A stretch of DNA of 10,807 nt from Proteobacteria bacterium UBA1844 (GTDB lineage Bacteria > Pseudomonadota > Gammaproteobacteria > Steroidobacterales > Woeseiaceae), in assembly GCA_002338615.1 (NCBI GenBank), contig DDIS01000155.1, positions 1 through 10,807 of the forward strand. Direction: 5' to 3'. Positions within the stretch are counted from its first letter, which is position 1. Each line of letters starts with the position of its first letter. Under the pieces are notes generated by a model that worked only from the letters and a program-made list of their open reading frames with translations, searched no databases and was not told where the DNA came from. Below, one piece after another: positions 1 to 7,087 of this stretch. A program made the position numbers and the translations under genes.

Positions 1-3000
1 ACCACCGCCGCCACCACCCGCGCCGCTGGCGGGCAGTACCTTCACCGTCCGGCTGACCGGGGCAGCCGGGTTGCCCGCGAAATCCGTGACATTGTAGGTG
101 ACTGTATAGCTCCCGACGATCGCTGTGTTTACCGTGTCGGTCGCCGCAACCGCGGAGGAAATGTCACCGTCGATATTGTCGATTGCGCTCGCGCCCGGAT
201 CCGTAAACTGCGACCCGGCGGCCACTTCCATGGCGGTTGCACCAAGCAGGGTGAGTGTCGGTGGCTCGACATCACCACGGCCAAGGTTGCCACTGCCATC
301 GTTGAGATAAACACCAACACCGGTCGCCGCCGCGCCGCCGATTATAAGGTCTGGCCCGCCCGATTCGCCTTCAGCCGTTTCGCCGAAATCGCCCAGCTTG
401 CCGGCCCGGGCACCACTGTCAAAGATCTGTTCGCCATGCAACACAAAGCCGGCGCCGTCGGACGTCCAGATCTGGTGAACGCCGCTCGCATTGATAAACA
501 CGAGGTCCGGCAAGCCGTCCCTGTTCACGTCGCCAATGAGCACATCGTAGGTTGGTGCGAATCCGAGTTCGACGGCCGCCTTGCCGAATTTGCCGCTGCC
601 GTTGTTCAAAAAGACAGGATTAGACGGTACATCTCCCGGTGTACTCGTTACCCGACCGAAGACGAGATCCGCCCGGCCGTCTGCATTGAGGTCACCGGCA
701 GCCACGGAACTCGTGTCACCAACGCCCAGCGTTGCGGCCCGTGCAAAACCACCAGCGCTGTCCCTCATCCAGACCGCGCTCTTACTACCCGTATTCGCGA
801 ACACAATATCGGGGAGGTCGTCATTGTCGATCCTGGCCACGGCAACATCCATGCTGTTTGCTTCGCCAAGCGTTAGCTCGAGTGCAAACCCACCCGCGCC
901 ATCGCCGAGATAGACCAGGTTCGGCCCCAGTGCCGCGATCACAATATCCAGGTTGCCGTCGTTGTTAAAATCGGCCAATGCAACGGCCTCGGCGAAGGAC
1001 GCCTCGAGCGTCGCCAGCAAAGTAAAATTACCGCTGCCATCGTTGCTGTAAACGAGATCGTTTTGTCCATCGCCGGTCGCGATGACGAGATCGAGTGTGC
1101 CATTGTTGTCGACGTCGCCAAGGGCGACGCCTTCGTTGTTGCCCGTGTTCGGAATGCTCACCGGCGGTGCCGGCACGGCGAAGTCACGCTGGCAGTTGCA
1201 GGATTCGCGCGGCGCGTCGGCAAAAAAGATTTGCACGGGTTGGCCAGCGGCCGTGCCAACGACAATGTCGGTGACCCCGTCACCGTTAATATCCCCGGCA
1301 TCGATAGCATGTGCATCAATCGAACCCACGTTCTGCACGGCTCCAAAACTGAAGGTCAGCCCCACCCCAACCGCTTTGACCACGAGGTTGTCGGCCAGGT
1401 TCGGGTCGATGGGCAACGCGTCGGCACTTTGCGCCGTCGCCGATACCAGGACGTCGCTGACTTCGCTCGTCACCGTCGTCAGAATCACCTGGGATGTTGT
1501 ATCCACGGGCAATGCACCTATCGTGCACCTGAAGTCTGTCGCCTGGTCCACTTCGGGCTGCACCGTACAAACAGCCGTGGCGTCCGGTATCACCGTCAGA
1601 CCTGGTGCGATGAAACTGCCCGTGAGCTCCACGTTGGCGCCTGCTTGCGGGCCGATTGGGTTCGAGGCTGTGAATGCCCAGCGCAACTCATCACCCGGCT
1701 GGCCCGTCTCCGGCGTTACTACTACGTCGAGCGCGAGGTTGGCGCGATCCAGCGCTGATATCAGCAATTGGAATGTGTCACCCGCGATCTCGCCCGACGG
1801 GTCCGCAGCCGTGACCGACACGGTGTAAGTCGAGTTGGGTACGTCGGTATCTTCAAACTGCGGTGTGCCGGAGAACACACCGGTGTCTGTATCGAACACC
1901 AGGTTGGGTGGCTGTTGCGGACTCCACGTTGCCGTGTAGGTCAGCGGGTCACCGTCAACATCATCAAAGTTACCTGAGATGTCGTAGCTGAACGGCGACT
2001 TCTCGACCGCCGTTACATCCTCGATTTCGGCGGCCAGTGTCGGCTGGTCATTCACGGGGGAAACAGTAATTCGCAATTGAAAAATGTTGCTTGAAGCACC
2101 TTCCGGGTCAGTAACAATGACTCCGACACGCAGGTTGCCATTGAAATCTTCGGCTGGCGTTACGACGTTGCCCGCAAAGGTGTAGTTCTCACCTTCCTGC
2201 AATGCCATGGTGAAGTCATCGGGGAATGAATTGTCAGGGTCCTCTACCTGCAAAACGTTTGCAAGATCGATCGTGAGGGCCGTGTCCTCCTCTGTAAGCA
2301 ACGGATCCGGTTGTTGACCAGTGATGCGGGGTGGGTCATTGACGGCTGTAACGGTGACAATCGCATTGAAAACATCACTGACGGAGAACCCGTCACTCAC
2401 GACAACGGGCACGGTCAGGGAGCCATTGAAATTTGCCTTCGGCGTGATCGTATTGCCTTTTGCCGTATAATTCGCGCCACTCGCGGCCGGACGAACCAGC
2501 AACGTGAAGCTCGACGGGTCTGGCATGTCGGGATCGGTAATCTCAAAATCGGACACCTTCAGTGTCAGCGGCGTGTCTTCCGGCGTTGCAAGTGCAGACT
2601 GCCCGGTGATGACCGGCGGACGATTATTCACTGGCAATACGGGGCTCCTCACTGCAGCACCCGGCGTCACACCCGTGGCTGCAACTGGCGTTACCTCGAA
2701 TTGCAGGTTGGCACCAACATCGGGCGCAACAACCGCATAGTTTCGGGTGGTCGCGCCCGCAATCGCTGCGTTGTTGCGCAACCAGCGATACTGGGATGCG
2801 CCCTCGACATCTCCATCGGCATCGCTGTAGACGTAGTTACCCGTCAATGTTGCACCAATCACCCCGCTACCCGTGATAGTGACACCGCTCGCAACCGGCG
2901 CGGTATTAGCGGGCCGTATCGGTTCGGACGGAGCACTTTGCACGGCGACACCGGGAGAGAGGCCGCTAACGGCCACCGGTGTAACTTCGAAACGAATTCT

Positions 3001-3963
3001 TGTGTTGATGTCAGCCTGCGCCAGGACATACTGCGTGGTGGTGGCACCAGTAATTGGCACATCGTTGCGCAACCATCGAAACAAGGAATTACCCTGCGCA
3101 TCGCCATCCGCGTCGTTGTAGGCGTAACTGCCGGTCAATGTAAAGCCGACCTCAAGCGTTCCGGCAATGGTCACACCGCTCGCGACCGGCGGCGTGTTAG
3201 CGGCCTTGATCGGGCCGACGCCCTGGCTCTGCACCGGCGCTCCTGGCGAAGCGCCTGTCAGTGCGACAGGTGTGACTTCGAACACGATGCTCGTGCCCTG
3301 GTCTGCGGCCACGAGTGTATAGGTGCTTAGCGTTGCACCAGCAATCGGCGCACCGTTGCGCAGCCAACGAAATGTGGAGGCGCCTTGTGCGTCACCATTG
3401 ACATCGCTGTAGCTGTAGTTACCGGTAAGCTGGTAACCCACTTCGGTGGTGCCCGAGATCGTAACGTTGGATGCGGTGGGTGGAAAATTCTGCGCAGCAA
3501 TCTTGCTCGTCTTAGCACTTTCGACGGCGGCACCGGTTCGCTCCTCGGGCGGGCCCGACTGGGACACAGGCGTTACTTCAAAACTCAGGCAACTGCCCTG
3601 GTCAGCGCCGGTCGGTGTGTAGTCTCGTGTTGAGGCCAGCTCTGCCACCCTGAAAAAACAGAATGTCGCATCGTAACGATACCAGCGGTAAACGGACCCT
3701 CCCTCGGCGTCGCCATCCGCATCGCTGTACGCGTAATTGCCCGTCAAGGGCGACCCAACTGCAGGATTGCCGCTGATGGTCACACCACTTGCAACCGGCA
3801 CCGCCGCTTCTGCAACGCCGGCAAAGAACAGAACAGACAGGCATGCCATTGCCAGTCGTCGACAACGTGTGCCGAGACGATGAAATCCCGACTGCACAGT
3901 AAGTGAATTGGTGCGCGGCATGGGCAGTCGCCCTGCTGCATTTTGCATTTGTTGCGATGTCAT
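1..3963 (-). CDS. Large exported multidomain surface protein: Ig-like repeats, cadherin-like domains, FG-GAP propeller (3' end missing)
   Basis: One unbroken minus-strand frame of 1321 codons runs off the left edge with no stop. Residues 1-53 form a long signal peptide: an Arg-rich stretch, then a hydrophobic core (LAMACLSVLFFAGV) and an AEA cleavage site before AVP. Next come four Ig-like repeats (57-447, type YSDADGD..G.S.YRWLRN), two cadherin-like domains (about 448-640, ending in VND), a putative-Ig (He_PIG/CADG-like) domain (641-738, FDTDTGVFSGTPQ) and a DUF11-like domain (739-880). Residues 880-1230 form an FG-GAP/VCBS propeller, with calcium-loop motifs DINGDG, DVDNNG, DFNNDG, DLNADG and DVNRDG. 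A DUF5011-like domain (1232-1311) and a Gly-rich tail (ASGAGGGGGG) follow. The likely role is adhesion or matrix binding at the cell surface; the ligand is unknown. The start at 3963 has no clear Shine-Dalgarno; in-frame ATGs at 3948, 3921 and 3849 are alternatives, and 3921 still leaves a good signal peptide. The domain assignments are by eye. Confidence 0.9.
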   Translation of the reverse strand, partial: MTSQQMQNAAGRLPMPRTNSLTVQSGFHRLGTRCRRLAMACLSVLFFAGVAEAAVPVASGVTISGNPAVGSPLTGNYAYSDADGDAEGGSVYRWYRYDATFCFFRVAELASTRDYTPTGADQGSCLSFEVTPVSQSGPPEERTGAAVESAKTSKIAAQNFPPTASNVTISGTTEVGYQLTGNYSYSDVNGDAQGASTFRWLRNGAPIAGATLSTYTLVAADQGTSIVFEVTPVALTGASPGAPVQSQGVGPIKAANTPPVASGVTIAGTLEVGFTLTGSYAYNDADGDAQGNSLFRWLRNDVPITGATTTQYVLAQADINTRIRFEVTPVAVSGLSPGVAVQSAPSEPIRPANTAPVASGVTITGSGVIGATLTGNYVYSDADGDVEGASQYRWLRNNAAIAGATTRNYAVVAPDVGANLQFEVTPVAATGVTPGAAVRSPVLPVNNRPPVITGQSALATPEDTPLTLKVSDFEITDPDMPDPSSFTLLVRPAASGANYTAKGNTITPKANFNGSLTVPVVVSDGFSVSDVFNAIVTVTAVNDPPRITGQQPDPLLTEEDTALTIDLANVLQVEDPDNSFPDDFTMALQEGENYTFAGNVVTPAEDFNGNLRVGVIVTDPEGASSNIFQLRITVSPVNDQPTLAAEIEDVTAVEKSPFSYDISGNFDDVDGDPLTYTATWSPQQPPNLVFDTDTGVFSGTPQFEDTDVPNSTYTVSVTAADPSGEIAGDTFQLLISALDRANLALDVVVTPETGQPGDELRWAFTASNPIGPQAGANVELTGSFIAPGLTVIPDATAVCTVQPEVDQATDFRCTIGALPVDTTSQVILTTVTSEVSDVLVSATAQSADALPIDPNLADNLVVKAVGVGLTFSFGAVQNVGSIDAHAIDAGDINGDGVTDIVVGTAAGQPVQIFFADAPRESCNCQRDFAVPAPPVSIPNTGNNEGVALGDVDNNGTLDLVIATGDGQNDLVYSNDGSGNFTLLATLEASFAEAVALADFNNDGNLDIVIAALGPNLVYLGDGAGGFALELTLGEANSMDVAVARIDNDDLPDIVFANTGSKSAVWMRDSAGGFARAATLGVGDTSSVAAGDLNADGRADLVFGRVTSTPGDVPSNPVFLNNGSGKFGKAAVELGFAPTYDVLIGDVNRDGLPDLVFINASGVHQIWTSDGAGFVLHGEQIFDSGARAGKLGDFGETAEGESGGPDLIIGGAAATGVGVYLNDGSGNLGRGDVEPPTLTLLGATAMEVAAGSQFTDPGASAIDNIDGDISSAVAATDTVNTAIVGSYTVTYNVTDFAGNPAAPVSRTVKVLPASGAGGGGGG
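274..1326 (-). other. FG-GAP/VCBS beta-propeller region with seven blade motifs
   Basis: In the minus-strand gene, calcium-binding-loop motifs recur at about residues 891, 950, 998, 1044, 1091, 1145 and 1192, each usually followed by a short hydrophobic strand such as DIVV, DLVI or DLVF. Six are recognisable DxNxDG-type loops; the one at 1044 reads RIDNDD and the last (DFGETAEGESGG) is degenerate. Seven units at 46-59-residue spacing fit a closed seven-bladed propeller of the integrin-alpha type. Such domains commonly bind protein or sugar ligands in a calcium-dependent way. An adjacent CNC cysteine pair sits in the first blade (ESCNCQRDF). Confidence 0.8.
2623..3795 (-). repeat. Four tandem Ig-like repeats within the large surface protein
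   Basis: Four protein repeats start near residues 57, 163, 260 and 357 of the minus-strand gene, about 91-106 residues each. Each opens with a V(A)SxVTIxG motif, then an LTGxYxYxDxDGDxxGxS core, a (Y/F)RWLRN strand and a FEVTPVA strand. Repeats 2-4 are closely alike. Repeat 1 is divergent: it lacks the WLRN form, carries a short insertion and has two cysteines (102 and 125) that could form a disulfide. This is the array layout usual in long bacterial surface stalks. Confidence 0.85.
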
Positions 3964-4400
3964 AGGTTCTGTTTGAGTCTTGTTATGAGAATTTGCGTGT
4001 CAGGACCGTTTCGGATTCTGATTTTTTAGTTAACGGACTGCTATTTTGTCGGGTGGAGGTTACTTGAAAACCGGTACCTGAACCGCGTTGGTAGTCCGCA
4101 CGGGAAACGTGATCTCGGTCACGTTTTGCACCCCAAGGATACCCTAGAAACAGCAGCGTTCCGGGCGACTTTACGTATTCCGGTTTTGTTGTTTGTCGAG
4201 GAACAGCGACACGTCAATATTTCTTTTAAATCAATAACATACCCGTCCTATTTAATTGTCCAAGTGGAAAAGCGTCTGTGACTAACGACAGTAAAACCGC
4301 AGCCTGGCGGCAATATTTCCTGTATGTCCCAACCTGTTTCTTGTAAGTCATTGTTTTAGATTACCTAATAATTTACTGGCACACCCATTGCATAAAGCTA
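3964..4400. other. Divergent intergenic region between the large surface protein and the riboswitch-lipoprotein unit
   Basis: About 440 bases with no convincing gene, more A+T-rich than the flanking genes. It must hold the promoter of the minus-strand surface protein and that of the plus-strand riboswitch transcript. The clearest element is the CRP-like palindrome at 4105-4126. A weak plus-strand promoter may lie near 4342-4373 (TTGTAA, then TAATAA, with a long 19-base spacer). A weak minus-strand one is TTCAAG, 17 bases, then AATAGC ending at 4040. Neither is strong enough to list separately. Confidence 0.6.
4105..4126. promoter_or_regulatory. CRP/Clp-type palindromic operator
   Basis: A 22-bp palindrome has perfect 8-base arms, AAACGTGA and TCACGTTT, separated by six bases (TCTCGG). 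Enterobacterial CRP sites read AAATGTGA-N6-TCACATTT, so this differs by one symmetrical substitution per arm. It lies about 140 bp upstream of the large minus-strand gene and about 285 bp upstream of the riboswitch, so it could serve either. In Xanthomonas the CRP homologue Clp loses DNA binding when it binds c-di-GMP, which would fit the riboswitch nearby; whether this organism's homologue does so is unknown. Confidence 0.6.
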
Positions 4401-4410
4401 TTCCGACAAA

Positions 4411-4476
4411 GGCAAACCCATCGCGAGGTGGGGACGCAATGCTTCCGGTCTGAAGGAAAAAGATAGCGGAGCTGCC
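4411..4476 (+). promoter_or_regulatory. Cyclic di-GMP-I riboswitch (GEMM-I)
   Basis: The sequence matches the GEMM-I consensus in order: GGCAAACC, a tetraloop hairpin, GGGACGCAA, CCGGTCT and GATAGCGGAGC-TGCC. The fold closes fully by hand. P1 is GGCA 4411-4414 with TGCC 4473-4476. P2 is CCCATC 4417-4422 with GGTGGG 4427-4432, capped by a GCGA tetraloop. P3 is GCT/CCG 4441-4447 with CGG/AGC 4467-4472 (one bulged T), plus TCT 4449-4451 with AGA 4461-4463. The GNRA loop and the opposing P3 receptor side are both present, as needed for the ligand-bound fold of this family. It precedes the putative lipoprotein gene by about 120 bases and should set that gene's expression according to c-di-GMP. Confidence 0.95.
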
Positions 4477-4488
4477 AATTAGAAATCC

Positions 4489-4511
4489 CGCCCGCCGCGA
4501 GGCACGGGGCG
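4489..4511 (+). promoter_or_regulatory. Expression-platform hairpin after the riboswitch
   Basis: Thirteen bases after the aptamer is a G+C-rich hairpin: CGCCC 4489-4493 pairs with GGGCG 4507-4511, and GCC 4494-4496 pairs with GGC 4501-4503 around a GCGA loop, leaving ACG bulged. No T-run follows, so it is not a classical intrinsic terminator. CCCGC occurs twice here (4487-4491 and 4491-4495) and is complementary to GCGGG at 4591-4595, right before the TTG start at 4597. Translational control through that pairing is an inference. Confidence 0.45.
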
Positions 4512-4596
4512 TACTTCTGGCTTGCTCCAGGCACCACTTCCTGATCCCGGAAAACTTTCACGTCACAGGATAGTGACAGGCAATGGGGAAGCGGGT

Positions 4597-5253
4597 TTGG
4601 TCTTTTACGCACCGGGTAGTTCTTTTCGTACAATTCATCTTTTCATTTTTCTCGTAATTTTCCTTGGCGCTTGTGGCGGTTCCGGCGGCGGCTCCGGGAA
4701 CTCCCCGGCAGTAGTTGCCGGCACGCCGACCATAAGCGGCATTCCCGACCCGGCCATTCCGGTCGGTGAAGAATTCAGCTTCCAACCTGAAGCCTCCGAC
4801 GCCGAAGGTGACGAACTCAGCTTTGCCATCGAAAACAAGCCTGAATGGGCGAGCTTCGATACGGAATCCGGTACGCTGGCCGGCACGCCCCAGCCAGAGC
4901 ACGTCGGTGAATACCGTAATATCAAGATCTCGGTGAGCGACGGCAGCAATGTTGCGGCAATCAGTATTTCATTGCAGGTCGTCGCCGAAGGCAACGCGTC
5001 AGTGAGCCTCACGTGGACAGCACCCACGCACTACGAGGACGGCACTGTGTTAAGCGACCTCGCGGGCTACTTCCTGTACTACGGCGACGAAGAAGGACAC
5101 TATCCGCGCAAGATCCATATCGACAACGCGAGCGTGTCAACCTTTGTTGTCGATAAGTTGATGGAGAAGACCTACTACTTCGTCGCGACTGCGTACAATT
5201 CGAACGGCCGCGAAAGTCGTCATTCCAACGTGGCAGTCAAGACCGCGCGCTGA
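4597..5253 (+). CDS. Putative lipoprotein with putative-Ig (He_PIG) and FN3 domains, under c-di-GMP riboswitch
   Basis: From TTG 4597 this encodes 218 residues. A hydrophobic segment (FIFLVIFLGAC) ends in a lipobox with Cys26. Gly follows the cysteine rather than Asp, which favours outer-membrane sorting. A Gly/Ser spacer (27-35) leads to a putative-Ig domain (43-130, with WASFDTESGTLAGTPQ and ISVSDGS) and an FN3 domain (134-218, VSLTWTAP, YFLYYG, YYFVATAYNSNG). Both domains closely resemble the tail of the convergent gene at 5336-7087, so the proteins share an ancestor or a binding partner. TTG was chosen because GGGGAA (4585-4590) is well spaced before it. The frame stays open upstream to TTG 4522, and GTG 4573 is also possible. 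The n-region has only one Arg and a His, weak for a signal peptide; an overlapping ATG at 4583 in another frame would give a better one (see findings). There is no catalytic motif; the likely role is as a surface binding or scaffold lipoprotein. Confidence 0.8.
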   Translation: MVFYAPGSSFRTIHLFIFLVIFLGACGGSGGGSGNSPAVVAGTPTISGIPDPAIPVGEEFSFQPEASDAEGDELSFAIENKPEWASFDTESGTLAGTPQPEHVGEYRNIKISVSDGSNVAAISISLQVVAEGNASVSLTWTAPTHYEDGTVLSDLAGYFLYYGDEEGHYPRKIHIDNASVSTFVVDKLMEKTYYFVATAYNSNGRESRHSNVAVKTAR

Positions 5254-5335
5254 CAGGAACCACATTCGGCCCCGTTCTTGTTCGCTCGTTGGTCCACCGT
5301 TGAAGTAGGTCTTGCACACAGCCCACGCACTTTCC

Positions 5336-7087
5336 CTACTGTATCGATGTGGTAATGGCACCCGACGGATCACTGCTTACACCGCTCGAATTCACGGCCA
5401 CAACTGTAAACCTGTAGGTACCCGCTGCGAGGTTCTCAACAACGTAGGTCGTTATTCCGGGATTGTTGATCGGCACCGAGCCGCTCTGTGAACTCCCACT
5501 TCGCGTCCAATCGATGCGATACGATTTCAGGTTTTTAAGTGCTGAGCCGTCTGTATTCTGCGTCGGAGGAGTCCAGCTCAGTGTCACACTGCCGTCGCTG
5601 ATTGCGTCAACACGAATGTCAAACGAGGCCAGCGTTGCCGTGCTCTTGCCGTCCGACACCTTGATCGAGATACCTGTGTAATTCCCGACATCGCCCGCCC
5701 GCGGCGTGCCATAAAGACGCCCTGTGGACGTATCGAACTGCGCCCATGATGGCTTGCGGCTTATTGAAAAGCTCAGGCGGTCACCATCCGCATCCGATGC
5801 GACGGGCCGGAAATCGTAATTCACATTGGCAGTGATCGATCGTGGCGGGTTGCCGGAGATGCTTGGTGCCTGGTTGCCGCCGCCGGATGAACCACCGCCC
5901 GAGGACCCTGAACCTGTCACCATGAGCAGTTCGATTGGTGAGCCACTTTCCTTGCTGTGAAAGTAAACATTTGAATTGGATGTCGCTAGCGCCAGTCCGT
6001 ACTCACGCGCAGGATCCTGCATCCATTGGCGAACCAGTGTCGTAATATCGACCGAGATCCTGTCGCCGTCGCGTTGGCTACTAACATTGAAGCTCGCAAT
6101 AGCCGGACCCAATGATGGTCGGTTGTCGTGATTGATACTCTTTTCGCCCCAGCCTGAACTCACCTTGTGGACCGTGATCTTACCGGACAGGTTTACAGCC
6201 TTGACCGTGAGGTTAAGTTTGGCTGAGTTTACCTCGGTACCCGGTGTGAACTGGTTGAGATTGAAATCAACGAAGGACGTAATATCCGACCATTTTTGCA
6301 CCCGCACCGTTGCATCGCTGCCGAAATTCCGTGATGCGTCCTTTTTCTTGGTGTAGGCGTCAGCCATGGTTGAGAACGTTTGTGCAGAACCGTCGCTCGA
6401 TGAACCGCCACTGGAAGATCCGCCACCGGACGAACCGCCACTCGTCGATCCGCCACTTGATGAGCCGCCGCCCGATGAACTCCCACCGGTCGATCCTGAT
6501 GCTCCATTTACCACCAGTTCGATGGGCGCGCCACTCTCCCTGCTTTGGAACCACGCATTGGAATTCGAAGTGCTGAAAGCCAGCCCGTACTCACGTGCGG
6601 GATCTTGCATCCACTGCTGCACCAGCGTCGTGACATCGACCAGAATAGTGTCGCCTTTGCGCTGACCGCCAACATTGAAACTTGCGACTGCCGGACCAAG
6701 GGCAGGCCTGCTCGTGTGGCTAAGTCCATTCTCGCTCCAGGCGCCCTGCACTTTATGCACAGCAATGTTGCCCGACAGATTGACCTCGTTGACAACAAGC
6801 TTCAGTTTGGCCGAACTGACCGACGTGCCTGGTGCAAATTGATTCAGGTTAAATTCGACGAACGAGGTAATGTCGGACCATTTTTGCACCCGAATGGTCG
6901 ACTCTTTGCCGAAATTCCGGCTGGCCTCTTTTTTCTTCGTGTACGTATCCGCCGTTGCCGCAAAACTTTGCGCTTGTGCATTAGCCGACAGGGTAAAGGC
7001 GCACAAGGTTGCCACGAACAAACAGGAACTGCTGCAGCGCATCAAGTTCATGACGCGACGCACAGTGAGACAATGCGGAATTGACAT
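5336..7087 (-). CDS. Secreted protein with tandem DNRLRE (CBM96-like) domains and putative-Ig plus FN3 tail
   Basis: A complete protein of 583 residues. The start at 7087 is backed by GGAG seven bases upstream. A signal peptide (1-40, core SCLFVATLCAFTLSANA, cleaved near AQAQS) is followed by a DNRLRE domain (41-194), a Ser/Gly linker (195-235), a second DNRLRE domain (236-391), a shorter linker (392-404), a putative-Ig domain (405-493, WAQFDTSTGRLYGTPR) and an FN3 domain (497-583). The DNRLRE domains share DxYTKKKxASRNFG near their start, then RVQKWSDITSFV and QWMQDPAREYGLA. DNRLRE domains belong with CBM96-type beta-sandwich carbohydrate-binding modules, so polysaccharide or matrix binding outside the cell is likely; the ligand is not predictable here. 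No lipobox, catalytic domain or sorting tail is visible. It converges on the lipoprotein gene with an 82-base gap and no clear terminator between. Confidence 0.92.
   Translation of the reverse strand: MSIPHCLTVRRVMNLMRCSSSCLFVATLCAFTLSANAQAQSFAATADTYTKKKEASRNFGKESTIRVQKWSDITSFVEFNLNQFAPGTSVSSAKLKLVVNEVNLSGNIAVHKVQGAWSENGLSHTSRPALGPAVASFNVGGQRKGDTILVDVTTLVQQWMQDPAREYGLAFSTSNSNAWFQSRESGAPIELVVNGASGSTGGSSSGGGSSSGGSTSGGSSGGGSSSGGSSSDGSAQTFSTMADAYTKKKDASRNFGSDATVRVQKWSDITSFVDFNLNQFTPGTEVNSAKLNLTVKAVNLSGKITVHKVSSGWGEKSINHDNRPSLGPAIASFNVSSQRDGDRISVDITTLVRQWMQDPAREYGLALATSNSNVYFHSKESGSPIELLMVTGSGSSGGGSSGGGNQAPSISGNPPRSITANVNYDFRPVASDADGDRLSFSISRKPSWAQFDTSTGRLYGTPRAGDVGNYTGISIKVSDGKSTATLASFDIRVDAISDGSVTLSWTPPTQNTDGSALKNLKSYRIDWTRSGSSQSGSVPINNPGITTYVVENLAAGTYRFTVVAVNSSGVSSDPSGAITTSIQ
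5915..6967 (-). repeat. Internal duplication of the DNRLRE domain with Ser/Gly linker
   Basis: Two copies of about 155 codons, at 6506-6967 and 5915-6382, encode closely matching DNRLRE domains. Shared stretches include VRVQKWSDITSFV, FNVxxQRxGD and LVxQWMQDPAREYGLA. They are joined by a low-complexity linker built from GGSSSGGG-type units (about 6383-6505). The similarity points to a fairly recent tandem duplication. The linker DNA is itself repetitive and could allow recombination or length change. Confidence 0.85.

Noticed and set aside
1063..1828. Overlapping plus-strand frames of 231 and 248 codons
   Set aside because: Both are shadows of the minus-strand propeller and DUF11-like region; no signal, motif or ribosome site supports them.
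2311..3330. Plus-strand frame of 339 codons
   Set aside because: It lies antisense to the Ig-repeat region, whose minus-strand frame is continuous and full of recognisable domains; the plus product is rich in Arg, Cys and His with no domain.
2623..3795. CRISPR-like spaced repeats
   Set aside because: The periodicity of about 290 bases is coding and comes from Ig-like protein repeats; there are no short identical repeats with spacers.
5254..5335. Bidirectional terminator between the convergent genes
   Set aside because: I expected one and looked on both strands, but found no stable hairpin followed by a T-run.
6360..6665. Pro/Asp-rich plus-strand frame (PPLEDPPPDEPP type)
   Set aside because: It is the reverse reading of the Ser/Gly linker of the DNRLRE protein, so the apparent repeat is a by-product of that linker.
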